A stretch of DNA of 64,000 nucleotides from Excoecaria cochinchinensis (GCA_947683425.1 CANTUQ010000043.1:10425501-10489500), one strand, 5' to 3'. Counted from the stretch's first letter, positions 10,098 to 21,229 are shown. Numbers and translations: made by a program. The notes: generated by a model not told the origin, from the letters alone.

Positions 10098-10134
10098 GAA
10101 TTTCGAGGACGAAATTCTTTTAGGAGGGAAGAGT
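10098..10134 (+). promoter_or_regulatory. Pre-PPT hairpin and polypurine tract
   Basis: gaatttcgaggacgaaattc (10098-10117) is a perfect hairpin, followed by the purine-rich ttaggagggaagagt next to the 3' LTR. In autonomous relatives the same bases encode NFEDEI at the end of Pol; here no pol exists, yet the hairpin is kept. Confidence 0.75.
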
Positions 10135-11209
10135 TGTCACACCCCAAAATAGCCCTGGTCGGATTATGCATGCTAAGTCGGGATCGGAAGGGTATTTCAG
10201 TAATTTTGTGCATGTGAAATTTGGAATGTTAAGGACCTAATTGATAAGATAATTAAGTTTGTTAAGAAAAGAAATGTGTAAGTGAGTGAAGTGTATTTTG
10301 TTTAAGGACTTAAGAGCATTTTATTAATTTGGAATAGTTGAGTGGATTGTGTGGTCCTATTGGGAGCTGCCATGTGGGTTTTTAGGTGGGCATTGAAAGA
10401 AGAAAAAGAAGAAAGAAGTAAGAGGAAGAGAGAGAGGGAAAAACACAGATTTTGGTTTGGTTTTCCCGTCTCCCTCATCTCACGCTCCTCCTTCTTCTTC
10501 TCTTCTCCTTTCTTTGCTTTTCCTTTCATTTTCCTTGGCTTGGAGTTGTGTTTGGCTTGGGTTGTGCTTTGCTTTGAAGAGGTAAGTGGGAGTTTAACGT
10601 GCTGTTCTTCTTCGTCTTCTTTCTCCTGTTTTGGTTGAGTTAGGGTTTGGACTAAAGATTTTGTGGGTTTTGTTTGTGCAAGCTTTGGGTGATAAGAAGA
10701 AGGTTAAAGGCAAGGAAAAGAGTGAGGTTTGATCTTAAAGTTGGAAGCCTGATTATGGAACGTGATTTTGAGGTTTGGGAGCTCTGTTTACTGCATTTGG
10801 ATTTCTTAATGTTTTTGCCCTAAATCTCACTTAGGATGTATATGTGTTTGCATTTCTGGAAATTGGTGTGGTTTAGAATGTGTACATGCATGATTAAGTG
10901 AGTAAATGTGTTAGTAATGCATGACAAGTATTGAATTGGAAGTTCTGAGTTTGGGTTTTGAACTTACTGTATTTTTAGGGTTTATGCTCTAGAATGGATT
11001 AAATGTGTTTAAGCATGGTTTTAATGATTTGATTGTTGAATTAAGTTGCAATTGTCTTGTTATGCTGTTTGGGACATCGATTGAAAGGTAAGATGAGTTT
11101 GGTGGTGTTTTGAATGAGATTGAAAATGAATTTATCGAGTTCTTAGAGTTCTGGTAACTGGGAATGGAAAATCGCGTCTCTGTAGAATTTCCAGTGTTCT
11201 GTGTGAGGC

Positions 11210-11644
11210 GAGTCACGTCTCGTGACTTAGAGTCACGACGTGACTCATGTGAAGGGCAGCGTGACTCCCAGTTGCGAAGCGTGACTCTTCTCTCTGTGAG
11301 AGGAAAGTCATGTCTCGTGACTTAGGGTCACGACGTGACCCTTGTGTATGGCGAAGCGTGACTCCAGTCGCGAAGCGTGACTCCTCTCTCTGTGAGAGGG
11401 AAGTCACGTCTCGTGACTTAGAGTCACGGCGTGACTTTGGAAAGGGCAAAGCGTGACTCCTCTCTCTGTGAGAGGGAAGTCACGTCCCGTGACTTAGAGT
11501 CACGGTGTGACTCTTGTGAGGATAGGCGTGACATAGAGTCACGTCCCGTGACTCTCTAGTAGGTCACGAGACGTGACACTAGGTCACGCCGTGACCCTCC
11601 TGTGAGGTCAGTCATGAGTCATGACATGACTTGTGACCGACCCC
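11210..11644. repeat. Palindromic cassette, GTCACG/CGTGAC type (copy 2)
   Basis: Counterpart of 6395-6830 with a handful of substitutions. Confidence 0.85.
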
Positions 11645-12540
11645 TCTTCAGCTCCTTTTTCCGATTTCGCCCAGTTTTAACCAAAATGAATTTCCTATCT
11701 CTTCTGTATGGGTCTTCACTGCTATATAAATTATGTTATACTGTTATATGCTCCTGTATAGCTTTTCTGTTTTGATTTGTTCCCCCGTGACCAGTTTATT
11801 GTAAAATGACTTTTAAATGCTTTTATGGCTTTTTCCTCTATTGTATGCTATCTCATTTTGCTCATCTGATTGGTTAGCCTATTTCAGTTATGATTAGCAA
11901 TATGTTATGCATGTCTTTGATTGAATTCCTCTCTAAGAATAATCTGCCATGCTTAAATGTATATTGCATCGTCCCGCGATTAAGATTATGTGCTTGTACT
12001 CATTGGCATAGTATGTTTTCCCCATTTGCTCCTGATATGCTTTAGCATTGTAATATGTTTGGATGTAATTAATGGAATTATTGCATGCTCCAGTATATGA
12101 CTCGTATGAAGTTTGATTGGCATCCTGTTATGCCAAACTTATTTGAATAATATGGTTGATGTCGGAATACATTGTTATGCTTTAGCCTTAAACTCAATGT
12201 GTTATGTTAATAGTAATTTGGACTATGCATGGTTTATGCTTAGTATCTTCACCTAATCCAAGTTTAGGATTATGTTTTGATAATCATTGGTATGATAGTG
12301 TTTCTATACCTGATTCTTGGCATGCTTTAGAACATTGTTTAATGTTAAAATATATGGACTGTATTATGTTTTGCAAAGGGAATTGTATGAGATTTGATCA
12401 ACTTTATGAGCATATGTATATGTCTATTGTACTCTGATTTATGCATGATGTATATATTTGTATATATATATTTATGCGTTGTACGATTCGAAATGTGTAT
12501 TGTTTGATGCATGACCTGCGAGAGTCAGTCTAGTGGATAG

Positions 12541-12554
12541 TTAGGCATGCCTAA
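12541..12554. promoter_or_regulatory. 14-bp palindrome ttaggcatgcctaa
   Basis: Perfect palindrome in the 3' LTR, followed by the same hairpin chain as at 7727-7935. Confidence 0.7.
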
Positions 12555-13650
12555 TAGAGTCTTATGTAGCTGCAGCACCTTTCGAACGTTTGGACCCCGA
12601 TCAGGTCCCCCGTTTGGTTCCTCGCGAACCCCCCATCTGTACGGATCTTCGTGATCCTTTTTAATGTATTTGGATCGGGTTAAGATCCCCCATCAGTGAA
12701 ATGCTTTGTGACAAAATAAAATGGTTTTCGATTGGTACCCGTAAGGTACTATCTGTACACTCGTTATCCACTATTGTGAGTCAGCAGGTGTTTTATTGGT
12801 TTCTGTTATTTTGAAATAACCATAAGAGAGTGATATCCGTTTGAGCATGTTAAGGATTTCAGGAATCAGTTAGTTGTATTTGAATGTGACTATGGGTTTT
12901 AAATGTATGTCTGTATTATGTCAGCATGATTTTATAGTTAACATGATTATCTGTACTTATCATATGATTTGTTATAAGTTTCTGAATGCTTTGAAATGAT
13001 TCGACTGATGTATTTAAGTATATGACTTAAGCATAGTTTCGTTATATATTAGCATGTGAATCGAAGCAGTTATGGCGGTAAGTATGTAATGTTTAACTGT
13101 ACTTTCTGCATGATGATGATATGAATGTAATACTAAGTGGTTATGCCTTCAGTCTGCGTTATCAGAATGTTTCTGCATGATGCTTAATATATATTAGAGT
13201 TGCGCAGCGGTATTGTGATGCTCTAAATGTTATCCTTTGGATATTTGACTAGTGTATGTGTTTGGCATGTCTAAGTATGTTAAATGGCTAGCATTCTTAA
13301 CATGATGGTTTGGTTGTCAGTTCATGCGTGGGTATTTAGTTATGTCAATTGCATGAGTAAAGCTCTTGTGACTCTGCACAGTAAGAAGTTGATATTTGCT
13401 ACCCATGTAGGTTTATGCATGAGATATAGTATGTGGTTCAGCATGATGATGCTTGTATTGTGTATTGTATTATGTCTGTTTTAGTCTATCCTGAACATGA
13501 GGTTATGGTCTGATTGTGAGTTATCGAATGAATGCCTTTACTATGCCAGCATGATCATATTTGTTATGAATATCTGCATTTGTCATCTGAATGTGTTTTG
13601 CCTTGGCGACCATTGTGAATGGCCGTCCATATTCTTGTGTGTTCTCCCCA

Positions 13651-13688
13651 CTAAGCGTTATCGCTTAGCACGGATTTCCTTTCCGTGC
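13651..13688 (+). promoter_or_regulatory. Double hairpin of the LTR
   Basis: ctaagcgttatcgcttag, then gcacgga..tccgtgc ending in gtgcag/g, preceded by the ccatt-gtg-aatgg hairpin. Confidence 0.75.
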
Positions 13689-14159
13689 AGGTGGCAGGTT
13701 TGGTTCTGTTCGAGTCGCGCTTCTGCAAGGTCGGCCACGTAGGAGTTAAAAGTTCTGTATTTTGTTCAGCTTCTGTATTTCAGCTTTTGTGATTCTGTAG
13801 TATTGTATATGTAATTATTATGTTTCGTTCTTGAGTTTTCCTTGGGAATGTAATAGTTAGTATGTCCTTATGTTTAGTTATTCCTTTGTTTTATTATTTT
13901 GATTATGCTTCCGTTGAATGGTCATATGTATGCCTTTGTGTATGCTTTTGCTTAGTGCCTGCGTGTGCGTGAGTTATTGCATGTTCAGTCTGTACCGCAA
14001 GGTAAGTCAAGGTAAGTTTTTAATTAATCAGTATTTCTGTTTGCATGTTATGTATGAAAGTATGCTTCCGCATTGTGCATGTGTATATCTGTATATGTGA
14101 GCGTCGTGTAGCGCGTCCGTCGGCGTCCTTCCAACGGGGACGGCGATGGGGGTGTTACA

Positions 14160-14412
14160 GTTAGTGTGTTACTCACAGAACTTTACACACCCCTTGTGCA
14201 TTTTTGCCTGAATGTGTCTATTTAGCCTAATGGTAGTGGTATTCTATGAATTAAGGACTTATCCCCAGGTCCTTGGTTCGAATCCCACGGAAGGCAAAAA
14301 TGCACAAGGGGTGTGTAAAGTTCTGTGAGTAAAGCACCGCAGCTCTGTCTGTTTCGTCCTCCTCCGAGCGTAATCGGAGTCGAGTCTGTACTGTGCGGGC
14401 TCGGTCGTTACA
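14160..14412 (+). other. Extra 253 bp between LTR end and target duplication
   Basis: The normal LTR end is at 14159, yet the target duplication gcagc only appears at 14413. The interval starts gttagtg (as after the 5' LTR), contains a fold-back tRNA-like unit (14169-14332) and 80 bp with a ctccga..tcggag hairpin, and ends gttaca, the LTR terminal motif. No protein is evident. Confidence 0.75.
14169..14332 (+). repeat. tRNA-like (SINE-head-like) sequence inside a perfect 41-bp inverted repeat
   Basis: Arms 14169-14209 and 14292-14332 are exact reverse complements over 41 bases (arm start ttactcacagaac, arm end gcatttttgcct). The 82-bp interior has a good polymerase III A box (tagcctaatgg, 14223-14233) and a perfect B box (ggttcgaatcc, about 14275-14285). 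It could be an inverted SINE derivative or a MITE that captured a tRNA-like promoter. No convincing cloverleaf is seen, so it is not called a tRNA gene. Confidence 0.75.
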
Positions 14413-14773
14413 GCAGCTGCCAGTGTTGGCCCCGTTTGGGTCTTTCGGCCGACCTTCGAGATGGTCATTCTGATAGTGAAAAATGTTTTGAGACTTCTGT
14501 CTCCCATGCTACATTCAGGTATAAAAAGTATTTTGAGGCTTCGGTCTCCCATGTAGTGTTCCCGTATCCTTAACCACTGAAATTCAGGCTATTGTTTGAA
14601 GTGTTTGGCATTTTTCTAGTGAAGTGTTAGGGATATTGAAGTGATTCTAGTTAGTGTAAGCGCTTTATGCTTTCTATTATCAATTCTGATTTCATATCGT
14701 GATTGTCATGTTTGAATTTATGTATTATTGCATGATATTATTGTATAGTGTTCTGTTGTTTTGTTCCTCCCCA

Positions 14774-14811
14774 CTAAGCGTTATCGCTTAGCATGGGTTC
14801 TTTTCCCATGT
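14774..14811 (+). promoter_or_regulatory. Double hairpin with altered second stem
   Basis: ctaagcgttatcgcttag followed by gcatggg..cccatgt: relative to the usual gcacggg..cccgtgc, both sides changed and the stem is kept. Confidence 0.75.
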
Positions 14812-15107
14812 AGGGGGCAGGATTTTGGGTTCCCGTTCGAGTCGCGCATCTGCAGGTTGGCCACATAAGAGTAGAGTTATTTATTTTTTTGTCTCCTCTT
14901 GTAATTCTTTTTGTATATGTAATCTTTTGGATATTGTATATAACGATATTTTGATTATATATGATGCATGATTTTCTATTATTATAATTAGTGAATGCTT
15001 CCGCTTAGTGCACATATGTTTTGTTATGCATGTATGATTGCCGTGTCGTAAGTGACTGTTGGTAGTGCACTCGGCATCCTTCCAACGGGGGTGTCGGGGG
15101 TGTTACA

Positions 15108-16225
15108 TACTCGGCAAAATCTCTATGGACAACTCCACTTCTCTCTCAGGAGGCAATCCAGGCAACTCACTCGAAAACACATCACCAAACTCTCTAACAA
15201 CTGGGATATCCTTAATCTCAACCTGATCACACTTAGAATCCAACACAACTGCTAGAAATGCCTCACATCCTATCCTCAAAAACCTCTTAGCTTCCATGGC
15301 GGAAATCGCATTACTCAAAGAACTCGAACACAAACCTTAACCACTACAGAAGACCGATCTCTATCTCGCAACACAACTACCTATCTTTGATAATCCACTA
15401 TAGCCTGGTGCTTACTAAGCCAATCCATACCCAATATCAAATCAAACTCTCGAAACGGCAACTCAATCAAATCCGCAAAAAATTCAACACCTTGAACCAA
15501 AAGAGGACAATTCCTATGCACTGTACTCACATTAACACTATGCCCTAAAAGATTGGTCACACAAACCTCATAATCTAACTGATCAACATCATGCAACTTA
15601 TCAAACATTTTACTCGTGCACAAATATGAGTGTGTAGAACTAGGGTCAATTAGAGCATATAACTCAGTATCAAAGAGTAGGAACTTACCTTCTATCACAT
15701 CTGGGGTGTACTGCTCATCATGAGCTCTCATAGCATATGCCTTAGATGGAACTTTCAAGGGATGATCAACAGACTCTGATGGAGCTCCCTCTCTATACCG
15801 ACCACCTCGACCTCTACCGCGGCCTCTACCATGACTAGCATACGGAGCATTAGATCCAACTCTGCTAGCCTCACACTGATCACCAGAAACCTCACTAAAC
15901 CTCGGACAACTAGCCAAATGATGATCTGTGCTCCCATATCTGAAACAGCCACCTGTGAGCCACCTACACTCACCCCGATGGCGCTTGCTGCAATAAGAAC
16001 ACTCGGGCAACAAATTAGTCCTAAGACCAAAACCACCTCTGCCTGCACTAGAACCCATGGCAGAACCTTGCCTTTTGCCTCTCGTGAAGCAGGACCTGAA
16101 GAAGACTCATTATGCGGGTTCTTTGACCTCTTACCCAAAGATGATGACGATGATCCACCACGAGGGGGATTCCTCCTCTAAGCCCTCTCTCTCATAACTG
16201 ACTCAGACTTTTTCCTATGCTATGA
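15108..16225 (-). pseudogene. Gypsy gag 3' part, protease and start of RT, decayed
   Basis: Minus-strand translation from about 16215 gives a basic Gag tail (RGGSSSS.., KRSKNPHNESSSGPASR), two zinc knuckles (CSYCSKRHRGEC and CFRYGSTDHHLASC with the second Cys replaced by Tyr), an RGRGRGGR tract, and the protease with ALIDPSSTHSYL (active-site Asp, near 15645) and FDLILGMDWL. Frame and stop lesions occur near 16060-16140 and 15380. The RT linker VREFGDVFSSELPGLPPEREVELS ends at 15108, where a plus-strand LTR terminus abuts. The rest of pol is absent on the left. Confidence 0.88.
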
Positions 16226-17302
16226 GAGCTCGGGAGACCACGCAAAACCCAAAGTTCAACAAAATCAAAACCCATTTTACCTAACATCATATATCATGCA
16301 AAATCACATAAACACGTACCTCTAGTGCTCTCCAATCATGCTTATAACAAATATAACTCAATTTGCACAACAATTACACAAATCAAAACAACATATATTA
16401 AGGTTGCAAAACCCAGAAATCCATCTCATAATCATGTATGCTCATTCAAAATAGACATGCAAACACTTATAACTCTATTATCCCAACTCATATACCCAAA
16501 TCTATTCACACATACTTTTACATGTATAAAAACACACGAATAATAATTAATTACATATCAACTCAAAATCCAAAGAGAAATGGACAACCATTCTCAACAT
16601 ACATAGCCAAATGCAAACTCCAAAACAAACATATTCACATATAACTCCCAAACCTCGAAATGGAGTTCAACCAGCTTGCTTCAAAATCCAATCTTTTCCT
16701 TTCCTTTACTCTTTCTCCTTTCTTTAGATTCTTGCAAATAATCCAACCAAAATGAAACCCAATTAGCCCGTGCAATCAGAACCATATAACCATAAAACTA
16801 AAGGAAGAAAAAGATGGAGAAGAAGCAACCCAAAACAAACACAACCACTTACCTCTTGAAACACTTGTGATCTCAAAACCCTAATCCAAATGTGAAGAAC
16901 AACTCATGCAAGAGCTTGAGAGCAGAAAATGGAGATGTGAAGGAGTAGGAGAACGTGAGAGTGCAAGAGAGAACAAATGCAAATGGCTTCCACGGGAAGC
17001 TTCACTTGCTGCTTTCCCTCTCTCTACTCCCTTCAAATCACATTCAATGCTCTCAGTAACTCATACACATGTCACTTAATCATTGGACCCTTTATTACAC
17101 TACCTTGACTTTGCTCTTAGTCCTTGGCTTATCCCTTTATAAATCCTTGGCAAATTACATATCACTCACTAACAATAATTCTTTCATTAATTACTTTAAA
17201 TAACTCTCCAATTAAGTCCTTCATTCACTTGCATAAATTACGACTATACCCTTAATGTCTAATTAATCCTGTTATTTCCAACTAGGCCATATTCGGAATG
17301 TG
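16226..17302 (-). mobile_element. 5' half of a gypsy LTR (AACCC type), truncated
   Basis: Minus strand, starts at 17302 with tgtcacattccgaatatgg and follows the course of the 5' halves at 5320 and 21230 (gaagcttcccgtggaagcc, CT-rich tract, tttcaagag/gtaagtg near 16852). It ends without a cassette near 16226 where gag sequence begins; the LTR 3' half, primer site and gag start are deleted. I see no gene in it. Confidence 0.75.
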
Positions 17303-17462
17303 ACATACACCCTATTAAAATATATGCACTCATACTCAATTACAGCCCATAAAACATGCATTTTGTTAAAAATACCCTTAACACATGCCAAAACTCTCAC
17401 ACATGCACACATACACATGGCAATCATGGCTCAAACTACTAGGGGGAGAACGGGGTTTTACA
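17303..17462 (-). mobile_element. 5' terminal 160 bp of a CCCTAGTAG-type LTR
   Basis: Minus strand, starts at 17462 with tgtaaaaccccgttctcc and ccctagtag. It is cut at 17302 by the 5' terminus of another minus-strand LTR. It lies against plus-strand pol at 17463. Confidence 0.75.
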
Positions 17463-18094
17463 GTGTAGGACTCCGATCTGTTGGACAGAATTGACCGAGC
17501 GTTCATTTGTTGGGCTAAATATAATCAGGGATACCGAAGAGAAGATTCGAGTAGTTTAGTAAAATCTGAAGGTAGCGAAGGATAGACAAAGGTCCTATGC
17601 TAAATTGAAGCAGAAGGACATTAGGTTTGAAGTCGGAGACAAGGTGTTTCTTAAGGTATCACCACGAAAGAAAGTGCTGCGTTTTGGAGAGAAGGGTAAG
17701 CTTAGTCCTAGATTTATCGGGCCTTATAAAGTGTTGGCTAAGGTTGGTCCGATTGCCTATAAATTGGCCTTACCTATGGAATTGGCTAAGCTACACGATG
17801 TTTTCTATGTATCTATGCTCTGCCATTACCGATCGGATCAATCGCATGTGTTATCGATTTAGGATATAAGAATTCAGCTAGATTATTATTTTGATGAGGA
17901 ACCGAAAGCCATTCTTGCTTGGGAAGTGCGATAATTGACCAGTAAACAAGTTCCTCTGGTTAAGATGTTATGGTAGCATCATGGAGTTAAAGAAGCGACT
18001 TGGGAACTAGAGTCAGTAATGAGATCTCAGTACCCTCAGTTGTTCAGCAAAGGTAAGAATTTCGAGGACGAAATTCATGTTAGTAGGGGAGAGT
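17463..18094 (+). pseudogene. Gypsy pol C-terminus: integrase tail and chromodomain, with PPT
   Basis: Resumes the plus-strand pol broken at 3636: CRTPICWTELTERS, RDTEEKIRVV, then the GPY/F-type tail (FEVGDKVFLKVSPRKKVLRF.., LSPRFIGPYKVLAKVGPIAYKLALP) and the chromodomain remnant (QVPLVKML..HHGVKEATWELES). Stops lie near 17558, 17861, 17932 and 17972. The hairpin gaatttcgaggacgaaattc is at 18057-18076 and the polypurine tract tagtaggggagagt at 18081-18094, directly before the LTR. Confidence 0.9.
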
Positions 18095-19089
18095 TCTAAC
18101 ACCCCGTTTCCCACCCTAGTAGTTTGAGCTATATTGTATGTGGATGTGTCTGTGTATTTTTGGCATGTGTTATTTTAATTTGGATTATATGCATGTTTAT
18201 TGGGCTTTGTTAGAGTGTAGTAGTATGTTTTGAGTTAGTGTGGCTAGACTTGGGTGTAGTGTAGAAGAGGGTAGTAGGGTGTGAGTGATCAAATCCCACC
18301 AACCCCTATTTGACATGTGGCAAGGAAAGAGAAAGAGGGGTATAAATAGTTAGGAGAGAGAAAATGAGAGAGAGCCAAGTTACAGCCCTCTCCCATTTCC
18401 CCTCTCCCTGCCCCGTCTCCTCTCTTCCTTCTTCCTCTTTTGTGCCCTAGAATTGGTTCAAGTGGGTGTTGGTGGAAATTGATCAACTCAGGAGTTAAAT
18501 TGGTAAGTTTTAGTTAGTTTTTTCTTCTTCTGCATCTTTTCATTTGATTTTGTTCATGTATGTTTGTGGGTTAGGGTTTTGAGCTTTGTGTGATTGTGGA
18601 TGTTCTTAATCAAAAGTGCCTCCTAGAGAACCTAAGAGTAAGGAGAATTCTTGTGGAAGTGGAGCCCCTTGATTAGGAGCAAAGGATACCAAGGTTTGGG
18701 AAATTATGATTTTGATGCATATTTTGATTGTTTGGTTTTGGTTTGATTTTCTGGAAAATTAGGAAGTTAAAGTTGGGTATGTTTGCCTAAATGTTGTGGG
18801 TTTTGAATAATTTATGTTGAAATGCTTTGGATGTGGAGCATTGAACCAAAATATGCATTTGAATGAAGTTTTGAAATAAAATTTCTGGTTTATTGAATTA
18901 CAGATTTTGATTATGTTAATTGTTTGTTTTAAATGTGATTATTGGGATAAAAGTTCGGTTTTGTGTTGTTTTTGATGATTTGAATGTTTGATTTGAGTGT
19001 GTTGGAGTTTTGGGTTGCTTGGAGATTTTGGGTGAATTTTGGAGGAGTGGAAGTTCTGCAGATTTGCAGGAGATATGGAAAATGCGACT

Positions 19090-19405
19090 CTGTCGTGAGC
19101 ACGATAGAGCTAGGTGATTCCTACATCCTGCGGGTGGCTAAGCTCTGTTCTGCTGAGCTGCAGCAGTGCGCAAGATGTCACGAGCGCGACCTCCATCGCG
19201 AGCGCAATAGAGCGCGTATTGTCGAGCTTAGGTTGGGTAGTGCTGTCACAAGCACGCGTGCGAGTGCGTGAACGCGATAGCAATATCGGGCGTATTCTAT
19301 CACGAGTGTGACATAAGCCGATTTGTTCCTTTTCATGCGAGCGCGGCGCTCAGGGAGCTTTGTCCCTATCGCGAGCGTGACAGCCGTTGCGAGCGCGACA
19401 CCTCT
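19090..19405. repeat. Palindromic cassette, gcgagcgcga type, degraded
   Basis: Irregular repeats of cgagcgcga / tcgcgagcgc motifs in the standard LTR slot. Related to the CGCGATCGCG cassettes at 40751, 44671, 48105 and 54674. Confidence 0.7.
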
Positions 19406-19962
19406 TGCTTTCAAAATGGATTTTCTCTTGTGCTTTTGATATTTATTTGCTGAATGTGTCATGTAATGAGACTTATGCATGGATGATTTTATGAACAATA
19501 TGAATATGATTTGATGAAAATTGCATGGTCTGCAAGAGTCAAATTAGTGGATAGTTAGGCATTCCTAATAAAGTGCAGTAGCTGCAGCCCCAATGTGTTC
19601 TGGACCTTGATTAGGTCCTCTTTTGGATCCTCACAATCCTCAATGTGCTTGGATCTTATTTAAGATCCTCGAATGTGAAAATGTTTTGAATGAGAAATTA
19701 AAGAAGTTGCTTTTCGATTATACCCTCGGGTACCCCAATGTGTTCACTCGTTATTCGCTATTGTGAGTCTGCAGGCGTCTTGTTGTGATTATGTGCATAT
19801 GAAATCAATATGATATATGGAATTGATGATGATTTTTTTATTATAATTGATGATGGTTAAGCTATCATTTCGTTTTATGTAATTTTGAGCTTATGCTATT
19901 GTATGTGTTCTGCTTTAACAACCATTGTGAATGGCCATCCATATTATTGTGCATTTTCCCCA

Positions 19963-20001
19963 CTAAGTGTTATCACTTAGCACAGGTGTTTCATCCGCGC
20001 A
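19963..20001 (+). promoter_or_regulatory. Double hairpin with paired change in first stem
   Basis: ctaagtgttatcacttag replaces ctaagcgttatcgcttag: both sides changed and the 7-bp stem is kept. The second stem (gcacaggtg..ccgcgc) is weakened. Confidence 0.7.
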
Positions 20002-20383
20002 GGTGCAGAAGGAGTCGAGTTTTTGGGAGAGTCTCCGCAGATCCAGCCAATACAGAAGGACTGAAGTGCTATAGCTTAGTTTTGTATTTAGGTTTTTTTT
20101 ATAATCTTTTGGGCTCTCTTATTATAATTATTTTTTTGTAATGCTTCCGTTGTATACTCTTGGAAGATTGAATTTTGTAATATCAGTTTTGTTTAGAATA
20201 TTTTGTAATGAGCTTTTTGGATATCTATGAATGAATTTCTGAATTTTAAGTTTTAATTTCTTCTTTTATTCATATATTTTGTATACGTATATTGTTTTGC
20301 TTTGTTTGGTAACACCCTTCTCCATACGGGTTCTCATTCCCTTCGCGAATGAGCTCTCCTACGTATGGGTAAGGGATGTTACA

Positions 20384-21229
20384 TACTAAATGATGAAAAT
20401 AAAAATAGATTCGTCGGCAAGAAAGTGAGGATCGATCGTCTCCTCGTCAAATTTGTCTTTTAGGAAATAAATAAAAATATATACTTTAAAAATACAAATA
20501 AAAATTGGGGTTTAAAAATAATAGTTTTTATGTTTTATTTTTAATTTAAAAAAAATCAGCGGGTCGCGGCCGTTGTTGCGTGCTAGGCATGCCCAGTAGG
20601 CCCTGCTCGTGCCTCTAGTCGCCTGTCTGCCCTTTTTTCGCCAAAAATAGCAGTTTTTGGGTTTTTAATCCATTTTTAAGCATTTTTTTTTATTTTTCAA
20701 TTATATTCTTAATTAGATTAGGGTTTTTCTTGAGAATGGTTACAAATAGAATATTTTGTAGAGAGAAAAGGGGGATTTTCGGGGAGAGTTGGAGAGAGTT
20801 CTTCTTGAGAGAAAAACTAAATTTTTGAGAGCAAAAAATTCTTCTCTTCATCTTTCTTTATTTTTCTTAGATTTAAAAAATAATTGGGGAACTTAAGAAA
20901 GGAAATCAATTTTCTTAACTTCAGTTTTCTCATCAAAACATAAAAAGATCAATTTTTTGAGTTTTTTTTTTTGTGTTCTTGATTTTTGATAAATCCTTTT
21001 ATGTTTATTTTTGAATCTTGACAAGGAAAAATAGATTGAGACATCTTGCTTCCAAATCATCAAATCTAAGGGTAAAAATTCTTGTATCTATTTATTTTTG
21101 CTATTTCTTTTATTTAATTTATTTTTATTTTATGTCTAAATATTATTATTTTCTTTTACATGTTTATTTACCTTCTGCATTTTCATTTATTTAATTTCAT
21201 TGGTTTATTATTATTATTATTATTATTAA
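20384..21229 (+). mobile_element. Athila-like LTR, first part
   Basis: AT-rich stretch with a transcribed-region look (gagagaaaagggggattttcgg, ttcttcttgagag). It is the site into which the plus-strand gypsy (left) and the LTR at 21230 (right) inserted. Assignment rests on the pieces at 24018-24650 and 34371-34798, which lead into an Athila-type primer site at 34804. An (att)n run lies at 21207-21228. No gene seen. Confidence 0.5.

Larger units (their letters stand above)
10135..14159 (+). repeat. 3' LTR of the gag-only element
   Basis: Nearly identical to 5320-9345, with a few point differences (for example in the cassette at 11210-11644 and in the double hairpin at 13651-13688). The donor-like gag/gtaagt is at 10581-10582. 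Ends ggggtgttaca at 14159, but is followed by gttagtg, the same seven bases that follow the 5' LTR before the primer site. Confidence 0.92.
5320..14412 (+). mobile_element. Non-autonomous gag-only gypsy element with 4-kb LTRs
   Basis: Two almost identical LTRs (5320-9345, 4026 bp; 10135-14159, 4025 bp) flank a 789-bp interior with primer site, a mini gag and a polypurine tract, but no pol. This fits the TR-GAG class of plant elements. The target duplication gcagc is at 5315-5319 and 14413-14417, so the integrated unit extends 253 bp beyond the normal LTR end at 14159. The high LTR identity implies a recent insertion into the LTR fragment 5010-15107. Movement would need enzymes in trans from an autonomous relative. 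Confidence 0.9.
5010..15107 (+). mobile_element. 3' half of a gypsy LTR (TTAAGC type), split by a nested element
   Basis: The fragment consists of 5010-5319 and 14413-15107. It matches the 3' halves of the LTRs at 46899 and 50867: a shortened CGCGATCG-type palindrome (5020-5056), then cccttcctgcccaccct.., the palindrome ttaagcatgcttaa (5286-5299), the TTCG mini-hairpin chain, the double hairpin (14774-14811) and the terminus ggggtgttaca at 15107. Its 5' half is missing: position 5010 directly abuts the 5' terminus of the minus-strand half-LTR at 5009. It is interrupted at 5319/14413 by the gag-only element, with target duplication gcagc. Confidence 0.8.
18095..20383 (+). mobile_element. 3' LTR of the plus-strand gypsy element
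   Basis: About 2.29 kb, starting tctaacaccccgtttccc (TG changed to TC) with ccctagtag, ending gggatgttaca; tacta follows as presumed target duplication. It contains gtaagt near 18503, a CGCGAGCGC palindrome cassette (19090-19405), the imperfect palindrome ttaggcattcctaa (19555-19568) and the double hairpin (19963-20001). The small ORFs around 18984-19453 lie in the cassette and look accidental. Confidence 0.88.

Noticed and set aside
14223..14287. Possible tRNA gene
   Set aside because: A and B boxes are good, but I see no convincing acceptor stem and anticodon arm; a SINE-like or fold-back unit explains it better.
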